Below, in pieces: positions 7,672-14,900 of a stretch of DNA of 16,763 bases; within the stretch, counting starts at the first letter, position 1; each line of letters begins with the position of its first letter. The notes beneath the pieces are model-generated. The model was not told the origin of the DNA. It saw only the letters and a list, made by a program, of their open reading frames with translations, and did not search any database. Source of the stretch: Flavobacteriales bacterium. GTDB taxonomy: Bacteria; Bacteroidota; Bacteroidia; UBA10329. The stretch covers positions 1-16,763 of the forward strand of contig DMRV01000166.1 in assembly GCA_003456455.1 (NCBI GenBank). The letters are read 5' to 3'. Made by a program: the position numbers and the translations under genes.

Positions 7672-8229
7672 GTGCTTACCAAGAAAAAACAAACACCGAC
7701 TGGCTTCGCAACGCCAAAATTCAACGTTCTAGAACATAATGAGGGGTTTGAGTTTAGCGAGCGAAGCTTGGGCATACTGGCTGCTATTTGGATTGCAGTT
7801 GCAGCCCTTATTTACTACCTACTTCAATCAACCCTGATAACCTTACTAGACGCTAGCCGTTGGTACATCTTATTCGGACTAATAGGTTTTAGCCTAGCAT
7901 TCCTATTTCGGGAACAGTTTCAATTGAGCTTGCTTGATGGGCTATACATTAACGTTTTTGTGACGGGTCCCTTGTGCATATTACTGCTTTTAGGGCTTAA
8001 TAGAATTGACTCTGCCACCTACACGGAACAATACAAGATTGAATCTTACGAAGCTAACGGAGGTAAATATGTGATTGAGCTGGAGGATAACGCCTACGAA
8101 GAGTTTTGGCGAATTCGCAATGTCTCTTATGATTCTAGGCCTGCTCAAATGCATGACATTGAATTCACTTTCTCAGATGGTCTTTTCGGCTATAAGGTTT
8201 TAAAAGAGACACGGCTTTACAGGCCATGA
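7672..8229 (+). CDS. Predicted membrane protein of unknown function
   Basis: I do not recognise this 185-residue protein. It starts with GTG at 7672; no in-frame ATG occurs before residue 160, so an alternative start would have to be a rarer codon. The N-terminus is cytosolic-looking and basic (MLTKKKQ). Three hydrophobic segments follow at about 33-55, 62-79 and 90-109. The remaining 75 residues are soluble and rich in acidic and aromatic residues (for example ELEDNAYEEFWRIRN), with the appearance of a small beta-rich domain. It is divergent from the SCO1-like gene, sharing a 75-bp control region, so a link to copper or respiratory-chain biogenesis is possible but only inferred. Coding bias resembles the neighbours and the frame is uninterrupted for 558 bp, supporting a real gene. 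Confidence 0.72.
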   Translation: MLTKKKQTPTGFATPKFNVLEHNEGFEFSERSLGILAAIWIAVAALIYYLLQSTLITLLDASRWYILFGLIGFSLAFLFREQFQLSLLDGLYINVFVTGPLCILLLLGLNRIDSATYTEQYKIESYEANGGKYVIELEDNAYEEFWRIRNVSYDSRPAQMHDIEFTFSDGLFGYKVLKETRLYRP

Positions 8230-8257
8230 GTCTCAACCTGAAGGTGCAGCGTGGCAC

Positions 8258-8287
8258 AAAGCACTATCAGTTACAAAAATGCTTTTT
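8258..8287 (+). terminator. Weak candidate terminator after the membrane-protein gene
   Basis: AAAGCA (8258-8263) can pair with TGCTTT (8280-8285), with a 16-nt loop, followed by further T residues. The stem is short and the evidence is slight. The rest of the 181-bp gap up to the Dps gene is very A/T-rich and includes an imperfect inverted repeat (AATTC N6 GAATT at 8311-8326). Confidence 0.3.
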
Positions 8288-8410
8288 TCAATGTTTTTTC
8301 AGTTCAAAATAATTCTTTTATGAATTTATTTTCATTGTTATTTTTATTTATGCGTTTTTATCCGTATAGTATTGATGACAATTACAAATAATAACCCTAA
8401 AAACTAAATA

Positions 8411-8923
8411 ATGGAAGTGTTAGAAAAAACGAAAGCTAAAGAAATGAGAACCTTTAAAAGATTAGGATTCTCAAGTGTGGAAACAAATGATGTGGTGAAG
8501 GCTCTCAATCTATTACTTGCGAACTGTCAGGTACATTATCAGAAGCTGAGAGATTTTCATTGGAATGTAACAGGAGGCGATTTCTTTGATTTGCATGAAC
8601 AGTTTGAAGTAGAATACAATGCCGTTAAAGCAAACATTGATGAAATTGCTGAGCGCATTCGGGTATTCGGAAAAACGCCAACAAGTACACTCAAAGAATA
8701 CCTCGAATATTCAACTATTGAAGAAGCCAAGCGCGGATTGGGTGCAGATCAGATGGTAGCAGAAATTCTAAACGACTTTGAAACAATTATGGAATGGATG
8801 ATAGAGTCCATTGAGGAGGCGAGCAAAGTAGGCGACACATCTACAGCAGATATGATTACCAAAATGATGAAACGGATGGAGAAACGTCACTGGATGTTCA
8901 CAGCTTTCAGTAGCAACAACTAG
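8411..8923 (+). CDS. dps: Dps family DNA-binding / ferritin-like protein
   Basis: Dps proteins assemble into 12-subunit shells that oxidise Fe(II) with hydrogen peroxide, store iron and, in some cases, bind DNA under starvation or oxidative stress. The 170-residue product is typical in length. The inter-subunit ferroxidase ligands are all recognisable with the spacing seen in E. coli Dps: H50 (in DFHWNV), H62 (in DLHEQF), E66 (Asp in E. coli), D77 and E81 (in NIDEIAERI). The N-terminal tail (MEVLEKTKAKEMRTFKR) is lysine/arginine-rich and could contact DNA. The ATG at 8411 is preceded by an AT-rich leader without a Shine-Dalgarno sequence. A small coiled-coil gene follows after 104 nt. A TAgtATTG at 8367-8374 resembles a -7 box but no good -33 partner was found. 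Confidence 0.95.
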   Translation: MEVLEKTKAKEMRTFKRLGFSSVETNDVVKALNLLLANCQVHYQKLRDFHWNVTGGDFFDLHEQFEVEYNAVKANIDEIAERIRVFGKTPTSTLKEYLEYSTIEEAKRGLGADQMVAEILNDFETIMEWMIESIEEASKVGDTSTADMITKMMKRMEKRHWMFTAFSSNN

Positions 8924-9027
8924 TCTTCCGAGACCTAGGTATTAAGCATAAAGCAATCAATAGAGAATTGCGACTAAGGGCACAACACGTATCCTGATTT
9001 TAAATTATTCACGATTAAAAATTCAAC

Positions 9028-9324
9028 ATGAAAACTCAAGATAAAAAAGTAGAAATAAGAGAAGAAGCGAAACAGAAAATTGACGAAATATTTGATACAC
9101 TAGACAAGTGGAAAGCAAAGAAAAATGATGTTAAAGAAGAATCGAAAATGGAGTACGAAAAAAATATTCTTGAACTGGAAGTGAAGAAAGCAGGATTAAA
9201 ATCTCGCTTTCGCGAAATAGAGAATGCATCAGACAAGAAATGGGAAGAGATAAATGAAGCTGTTGAAGAAAGCTCAGACCATTTTAAGCAAGGATTCTCC
9301 AAGTTAAAATCCATAGTTAGCTAA
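9028..9324 (+). CDS. Small coiled-coil protein (resembles sll1863-type stress proteins)
   Basis: A 98-residue, highly charged, almost entirely helical protein with no signal peptide or membrane segment. Heptad-like patterns run from about residue 8 to 66, then a short A-S-D-K-K-W-E-E-I segment (67-75) leads into a final amphipathic helix with DHFKQGFSKL (84-93). This organisation, a long coiled coil followed by an ASxxxWEEI/L-type motif and a second helix, resembles small 'coiled-coil domain' or sll1863-type stress-response proteins; that is recognition by pattern, not a domain search. It follows dps by 104 nt and has its own strong terminator, so it may be co-expressed with dps or have its own promoter. 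The function is unknown. Confidence 0.8.
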   Translation: MKTQDKKVEIREEAKQKIDEIFDTLDKWKAKKNDVKEESKMEYEKNILELEVKKAGLKSRFREIENASDKKWEEINEAVEESSDHFKQGFSKLKSIVS

Positions 9325-9349
9325 ATAGAACGCAGTTATCCCAAACACG

Positions 9350-9378
9350 AAACACCTGCCCGTTGTGGCGGGTGTTTT
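9350..9378 (+). terminator. Rho-independent terminator after the coiled-coil gene
   Basis: AACACCTGCC at 9351-9360 pairs with GGCGGGTGTT at 9367-9376 (nine Watson-Crick pairs and one G-U), loop CGTTGT, extended by an A-T pair at 9350/9377. It is followed by TTTGTTTCT, a proper U tract for the plus strand. The opposite strand has a less perfect U run (GGTGTTTCGTGTTTG), so it may also help end prfC, whose stop is at 9384. Confidence 0.88.
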
Positions 9379-9383
9379 TGTTT

Positions 9384-10964
9384 CTAAAACTCACTCTTAA
9401 AGTGAAATTCAATCTTAGGATACTGTTCTTGCGCCATTTGCAGAGACCAAGCACTATCGGCTAGAAACACAAGCTTTCCGTCTTTGTCATCAGCCAAATA
9501 ATTCAACTTCATATCTACGAACTTGGCCATTTCCGAATCGTCCTCGGAACTTACCCAGCAAGCCTTGTGAAGACTTACGTTTTCATAACGGCACTTGGCT
9601 CCATACTCGTGCTCTAAACGATGCTCAATTACCTCAAATTGAAGTGCACCGACACAACCAACAATCTTTCGACCATTTATCTTCCGTGTAAAGAGCTGTG
9701 CCACACCTTCATCCATTAGCATGTCAACACCTTTATTCAGCTGTTTGGTCTTCATTGGGTCGGCATTCTCGATGTAGCGAAACATTTCTGGAGCAAAACT
9801 TGGAATTCCCTTAAAGTGTAACGGTTCGCCTTCTGAAAGAGCATCGCCAATCTTGAAATTACCAGGGTCTGGAAGTCCAACAATATCACCAGGAAAAGCC
9901 TCGTCAATCACTTCTTTTTTCTGAGCCATGAAAGAAGTTGGACTACTGAATCTCAATGGCTTACCCAACCTTACATGATTGTAAGGTTTATTTCTCTCAA
10001 ACGTACCAGATGTAATCCTCAAAAACGCAATTCTGTTACGGTGATTCGGGTCAATGTTCGCATGAATCTTGAAAACAAATCCTGTGAATTTTTTATCCAG
10101 CGGCTCAATGTGGCGCTCCTCTGTTTCCATTCCTCGCGGAGATGGCGCAATATTCACAAAGCAATCGAGCATTTCCCTTACTCCGAACATGTTCAAAGCA
10201 CTACCAAAAAACACAGGTGCAACTTTAGCATCCAAGTAATCTTGAATATCTAGCGGGTCGTAAACACCTTCCACCAATTCAACTTCTTCGCGCAAAGTGG
10301 AGGCTGCTTCTTCTCCAATCAGTTTATCAACTTGAGCATCGTTCACGTCAGAAATATCTACGGTCTCTTCCTTTCGCTGCTTGTCATCACCCGAAAATAG
10401 ACTTAAGTTGTTCTCATACAGGTTATAAACACCCTTAAATCGTTTCCCCATGCCAATGGGCCAACTCATTGGACGCACCTTAATTTTCAGCTTCTCCTCT
10501 ACTTCATCTAGCAGTTCAAAAGCATCCTTTCCTTCTCTATCAAGCTTGTTGATGAATACGATAACAGGCGTGTTACGCATGCGGCATACTTCCGCTAACT
10601 TCTCGGTCTGAGCCTCTACACCTTTTGCCACATCAATAACCACAATTACACTATCCACTGCAGTTAGCGTTCGGTAAGTGTCTTCAGCAAAATCTTGGTG
10701 ACCAGGAGTATCTAGAATATTAATCTTCTTACCGCTGTACTCAAAGCCCATTACGGAAGTGGCCACGGAAATACCGCGCTGCTTCTCAATTTCAAGGAAA
10801 TCGGAAGTAGCCGTTTTCTTAATCTTATTACTTTTTACCGCACCCGCAATCTGAATGGCTCCACCAAAAAGCAGCAACTTCTCCGTTAGCGTGGTTTTAC
10901 CAGCATCGGGGTGACTGATAATGGCAAACGTTCTCCTTCTCTCTATTTCTTCTTTTCGGGTCAT
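9384..10964 (-). CDS. prfC: Peptide chain release factor 3 (RF3)
   Basis: RF3 is a ribosome-associated GTPase that releases RF1/RF2 after translation termination. From ATG 10964 the product is 526 residues, the normal size. GTPase motifs are all present: P-loop SHPDAGKTT (17-25), QRGIS switch I (62-66), DTPGHQDF (85-92), NKLD (139-142) and the G5-like GSALN further on. RF3-specific segments such as LLFGGAIQIAGAVK (31-44), SWPIGMGKRFKGVYNLY and the C-terminal AWSLQMAQEQYPKIEFHF distinguish it from EF-G and the LepA/BipA GTPases. A longer frame with a GTG start at 10994 exists, but a perfect Bacteroidota -7 box lies inside that extension, so the shorter start is preferred. The gene converges with the coiled-coil gene and diverges from the DUF2797-like gene. 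Confidence 0.97.
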   Translation of the reverse strand: MTRKEEIERRRTFAIISHPDAGKTTLTEKLLLFGGAIQIAGAVKSNKIKKTATSDFLEIEKQRGISVATSVMGFEYSGKKINILDTPGHQDFAEDTYRTLTAVDSVIVVIDVAKGVEAQTEKLAEVCRMRNTPVIVFINKLDREGKDAFELLDEVEEKLKIKVRPMSWPIGMGKRFKGVYNLYENNLSLFSGDDKQRKEETVDISDVNDAQVDKLIGEEAASTLREEVELVEGVYDPLDIQDYLDAKVAPVFFGSALNMFGVREMLDCFVNIAPSPRGMETEERHIEPLDKKFTGFVFKIHANIDPNHRNRIAFLRITSGTFERNKPYNHVRLGKPLRFSSPTSFMAQKKEVIDEAFPGDIVGLPDPGNFKIGDALSEGEPLHFKGIPSFAPEMFRYIENADPMKTKQLNKGVDMLMDEGVAQLFTRKINGRKIVGCVGALQFEVIEHRLEHEYGAKCRYENVSLHKACWVSSEDDSEMAKFVDMKLNYLADDKDGKLVFLADSAWSLQMAQEQYPKIEFHFKSEF

Positions 10965-10982
10965 ACCTCGTTTTATGGCGGG

Positions 10983-10990
10983 CAAAGTTA
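10983..10990 (-). promoter_or_regulatory. Putative prfC promoter -7 element (TAnnTTTG)
   Basis: On the minus strand TAACTTTG fits the Bacteroidota -7 consensus TAnnTTTG exactly, 18 nt upstream of the prfC ATG. A TTCG lies 21 nt further upstream, a weak match to the TTG-type -33 element. Transcription would begin close to the ATG, giving a very short leader and excluding the upstream GTG as a start. Confidence 0.5.
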
Positions 10991-11028
10991 TCACTCTTTC
11001 CTATCTTGCCCCGAACCTAATCTAACAC

Positions 11029-11823
11029 ATGAATCACGAAGGAAATCTCTTTAGAATGCCAGTCGAGTACGGCTCAACAATTAAGTACACGCTTGTTCTT
11101 GGTGAAGACAAAGTTCCGATGAACGAACTGCTTGGAAAGAAGATTTCATTCAGTTTTAGTGGTCAGATTAACTGCATTTCGTGCGGAAGGCTTACCAAAA
11201 AAGCTTTCGGACAAGGGTTCTGTTATCCATGCTTTGCCAATTCGCCTGATAATGCAGAGTGCATTCTCAGACCAGAACTATGCGAAGGACACTTAGGTGG
11301 TGGCCGAGACCCCGAATGGGAACAAAAACACCATGTGCAGCCACATTTCGTTTACCTCGCGCTAAGCAGCGGACTCAAAGTGGGTATTACACGCGAAACT
11401 CAAATTCCTACGCGATGGATTGACCAAGGCGCGTCTTCCGCTATCATTTTGGCTAAAGTGCCATATAGAAGGTTGTCTGGTGAGATTGAGATGGCGCTGA
11501 AAGAGTTCTATAGTGATAGAACTAATTGGCAACGAATGCTAAAGAATGAAGTTCTACAGGCTGACCTTTTGGAAATGAAAGCAGAAGCCAAAGATCATTT
11601 ATCTGAAGAGCTACAACAGTACGTTACCGAAGATGAGGAGATTTGGAACCTCAATTTCCCATCGCTTGATACTCCGTTAAAGGTGAAGAGCCTGAAACTG
11701 GATAAACTCCCAACTATTGAAGGGGTGCTTACTGGGATTAAAGGGCAATACTTGATATTGGACAATCTTAATGTTATCAACATCAGAAGCCACTCTGGCT
11801 ATTTCGTTGAACTCAGTTATTAA
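11029..11823 (+). CDS. DUF2797-like protein with zinc-type cysteine cluster and possible GIY-YIG-like core
   Basis: A 264-residue cytosolic protein resembling the uncharacterised DUF2797 family. Residues 49-88 carry a metal-binding pattern: C49-x2-C52, C65-x2-C68, then C78, C85 and H88. Directly after it, HFVYLALSSGLKVGITR (106-122) and TRWIDQGA (128-135) follow the order of a GIY-YIG nuclease core: tyrosine on the first strand (Y109), a K-V-G-I-T second motif (G119, T121), then an arginine (R129). An acidic residue (E152 or E154) and N166 come later, where the family has its catalytic Glu and Asn. I therefore suggest a GIY-YIG-like fold; this is inference. The C-terminal 60 residues look like a small beta domain. 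The ATG at 11029 is 64 nt from the divergent prfC start. No function is established for the family as far as I know. Confidence 0.82.
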   Translation: MNHEGNLFRMPVEYGSTIKYTLVLGEDKVPMNELLGKKISFSFSGQINCISCGRLTKKAFGQGFCYPCFANSPDNAECILRPELCEGHLGGGRDPEWEQKHHVQPHFVYLALSSGLKVGITRETQIPTRWIDQGASSAIILAKVPYRRLSGEIEMALKEFYSDRTNWQRMLKNEVLQADLLEMKAEAKDHLSEELQQYVTEDEEIWNLNFPSLDTPLKVKSLKLDKLPTIEGVLTGIKGQYLILDNLNVINIRSHSGYFVELSY

Positions 11824-11842
11824 CACGTTTATCGAAACATGC

Positions 11843-11873
11843 TTGTAATTGATAGACAAGACAAATACTTTCG
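11843..11873 (+). promoter_or_regulatory. Putative promoter of the giant T9SS protein gene
   Basis: TTG at 11843-11845 and TACTTTCG at 11866-11873 are separated by 20 nt, close to the Bacteroidota TTTG / TAnnTTTG arrangement with one mismatch in the -7 box. Predicted transcription would begin near 11880, giving a leader of about 55 nt before the ATG at 11936 and making an upstream in-frame start at 11849 unlikely. Confidence 0.45.
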
Positions 11874-11935
11874 TCTTCTATTTTACTAAATTGCGCCTCC
11901 TTAACTACTGGTTAAACACTTATGAATTTCGTTTC

Positions 11936-14900
11936 ATGAAAAGACTTTTACCTCTACTACTCATATCCGCCACATTTATTTCTACCAGCGTTTTTGCTGG
12001 CGGTGGTCCCACAAGTACCTGTCAAGACCTTACCGTTCAATTAGACGGCTCTGGCAACTACACTTTTCCAATTGGAAGCACTACTCCGCAAACAGATGCA
12101 GAGCAAACAACTGGTGCTGGTGTTTACATTGCAGCTGGATTTGCTTATCAGTCATTCACTCCTATAGTTGACGGAGTTCTGCACAGTGTCAGTGTATCAT
12201 TCACGGTTATCCCATCAGGAGATATAGATATTGTAATTCGGCAAGGGCAGGGTTTTGGTGGCTCAGCCTTAGGAGCACAGACAATAGCTGTTACTGCTAC
12301 TGGATTGGTGGAGTATGAGCTTAGCAATACTATTGATGTAGTTGCCGGAACCGAGTATACTATTGACATTCAGCCATTAACCGCTCCGGTTAGTATTCAG
12401 AAAAACGATGGTGACCTTTATGTTGGTGGAAGAAACAATACGAGTGCAACTTCTGACTTTGTTTTTAGCACTACGATTCTTCAACGGCCAGAAATTGACA
12501 ATGGTTCCACTGCTACCATTGGCTTGGCTTCATTCACTGTTTCTCAAGAAGCTTTTACCTGTGCCAACATTGGCGTAAATACAGTTACACTTACTGTAAC
12601 TGAAAACCTTGGGGGATCTTCCACTTGTACATCTACGGTAACAGTTGAAGACAATGAAGCCCCAGTAGCTGTGTGTCAGGACATTCCGGTTAATCTTGAT
12701 GCAGCAGGAAACGCAACTATTACAGCTGCTGATATTGATAACGGAAGCTCAGACAACTGTTCATTCACACTTTCCTCAGATATAACTGCATTTGGTTGCG
12801 GAGACATTGGTGGAAATACGGTAACGCTTACCGTAACTGACCCTGCTGGGGCAACCGATGCGTGTACTTCAACAGTTACAGTTAACGACAATACACCTCC
12901 AATAGCAACTTGCCAACCAAAGACACTTGTTTTAAATGGGTCAGGTAGTGCAACGCTGATAGTTGCTGATGTTGATGGAGGTTCTAGCGATAATTGTGGT
13001 ATTGCTAGCAGTGGTATTAGCAAAAGTTCTTTTAACTGTGGCGACTTAGGGACAAATACCGTAACACTGACTATTAATGGTAATAGTGGTGATTCATCTA
13101 CCTGTAACGCAACAGTAACAGTTGAAGACAACGAGAGTCCAGCGATCACTTGTCCTGCCGACATTACAGTTTGCTCTACAGACAACAGCGGTAGTGTTGT
13201 CGCCTATACAGAACCTGCTGGAACAGATAACTGCTCCGCTATTACCAACCAAACGGATGTAAGCGGCCTTACTAATGGCAGCCTATTCCCTATTGGAACA
13301 ACTACCCAAACATGGACTGTTTCTGATGGAGCACTTACAACTTCCTGTTCGTTTGACATTGAAATACAAGCTTCGCCAATTGCAGATTTCACATTATCTG
13401 ATGCTTGCCAAGGCGAAACGGTCTTTTTCACAGACGTATCAACTATAGACCCGTCTTCAAGTATTGACTTTTGGAATTGGAATATGGGTGATGGTAGTGG
13501 ACCAATATTCTTGGTTGATCCAAGCCACGTTTTTGCAGACACGGGGGTCTATAACGTGCAATTGCTAGTTGAAACAGCTGATGGATGTGTTGATGATACA
13601 ATAGTAGCTGTGCGTGTAACACCTGTGCCAACAGCTGCCTTCACATTTGTTGAAGCTTGCGAAGGCAGCGCAACAGTTTTCACAGATGCATCAACCATTG
13701 ATGCAGGCAATCTGAACTACTCTTGGGATTTTGGTGATACAAACACATCAACTGATGCATCGCCAAGTCATGTATATGCATTAGACGGAACCTACACTGT
13801 TACACTTACTGTAACAAGTGATGGCGGTTGTGAAGACGTTACTTCGCAATCTGTAACGGTAGATGATTCGCCAACGGCACTATTCACAGCTTCAACGGTT
13901 TGTGAAGGACTTACAACCACGTTTACCAACCTAAGCACAGGTGGAGGTTCACAAACATACAGTTGGGATTTTGGCGACTCAAGTCCTGCTTCCATCTCAA
14001 CAAACCCTACATATACTTATTCTACAGCAGGAACGTACACCGTTGTACTCACCGTAACCAACAGCAATTCTTGTGTAGATGTACATACTGCATCCGTGAT
14101 GGTAAATCCACTTCCAACGGTAGATTTATCTTTCTCTAACGTATGTGAAGGAGCTCCTGCCACATTTACCAATAGCTCAACCCCTGGTACAAACAGCTGG
14201 GAGTTTGGCGACCTTACAAATTCAACAGTTACCAATCCTACACACACCTACTCTACTTTCGGATTGTATGATGTAACGCTTACCGTAACAGATGCAAACT
14301 TCTGTATTAATTCAAATACTCAGCAAATTGAGATTTATGACCTTCCAAACTTCACACTTGATGCAACAGACGTTCTCTGCTATGGAGAAGCTACGGGAGA
14401 GCTGGTTGCAGTTGCAATTCCACCTGTTGCATCTCCTTGGACATTAAGCATTGATGGAAACACTCCTCAAGCAAGTGTTATATTTGATGGATTAGCAGCT
14501 GGTACGTATGACATTAGCGCGGTAGATGCCAACGGTTGCGAGTTCACTGTTTCAGGCACTGTTGACCAACCTTCTGACACACTTGGACTGAACCTTGGAA
14601 CTATTGCCAATATCCTTTGCCATGGCGAAGAAACAGGTACGATTCAGGTAACTGGTACTGGAGGAAGTTTTCCCTACATGTATTCTGTTGATGGTAATAC
14701 TCCTTCTTCTTTTGGGACATTTAACAACTTGGATGCGAGTGTCCATGACATTCAAATAGTTGATCTCAATGGTTGTGTGTTTGATACAACTATTCCCCTT
14801 ACTGAACCTGATTCTTTAGTTCTTACATCTGTGAATGCAGAAAACCTACTTTGTAATGGAGATAACTCTGGTAGTTTAACAGTTCTCGGAACGGGGGGAG

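Noticed and set aside
7597..7692. Upstream extension of the SCO1-like protein
   Set aside because: The extension has no family likeness, would move the membrane anchor inside the protein and overlaps the divergent gene.
8306..8332. Imperfect AT-rich palindrome AATTC N6 GAATT upstream of dps, possible regulator (PerR/OxyR-like) site
   Set aside because: In such A/T-rich DNA a 5-bp arm is expected by chance, and the sequence does not match a known operator.
11849..11935. Upstream extension of the giant protein
   Set aside because: The signal peptide begins at 11936, and the candidate promoter at 11843-11873 overlaps the extension.
12676..13185. Open frame of 169 residues on the minus strand inside the giant gene
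   Set aside because: It is antisense to conserved HYR-like modules. Its composition (Val, Ser, Thr, Leu) mirrors the repeats, and no known domain is visible.
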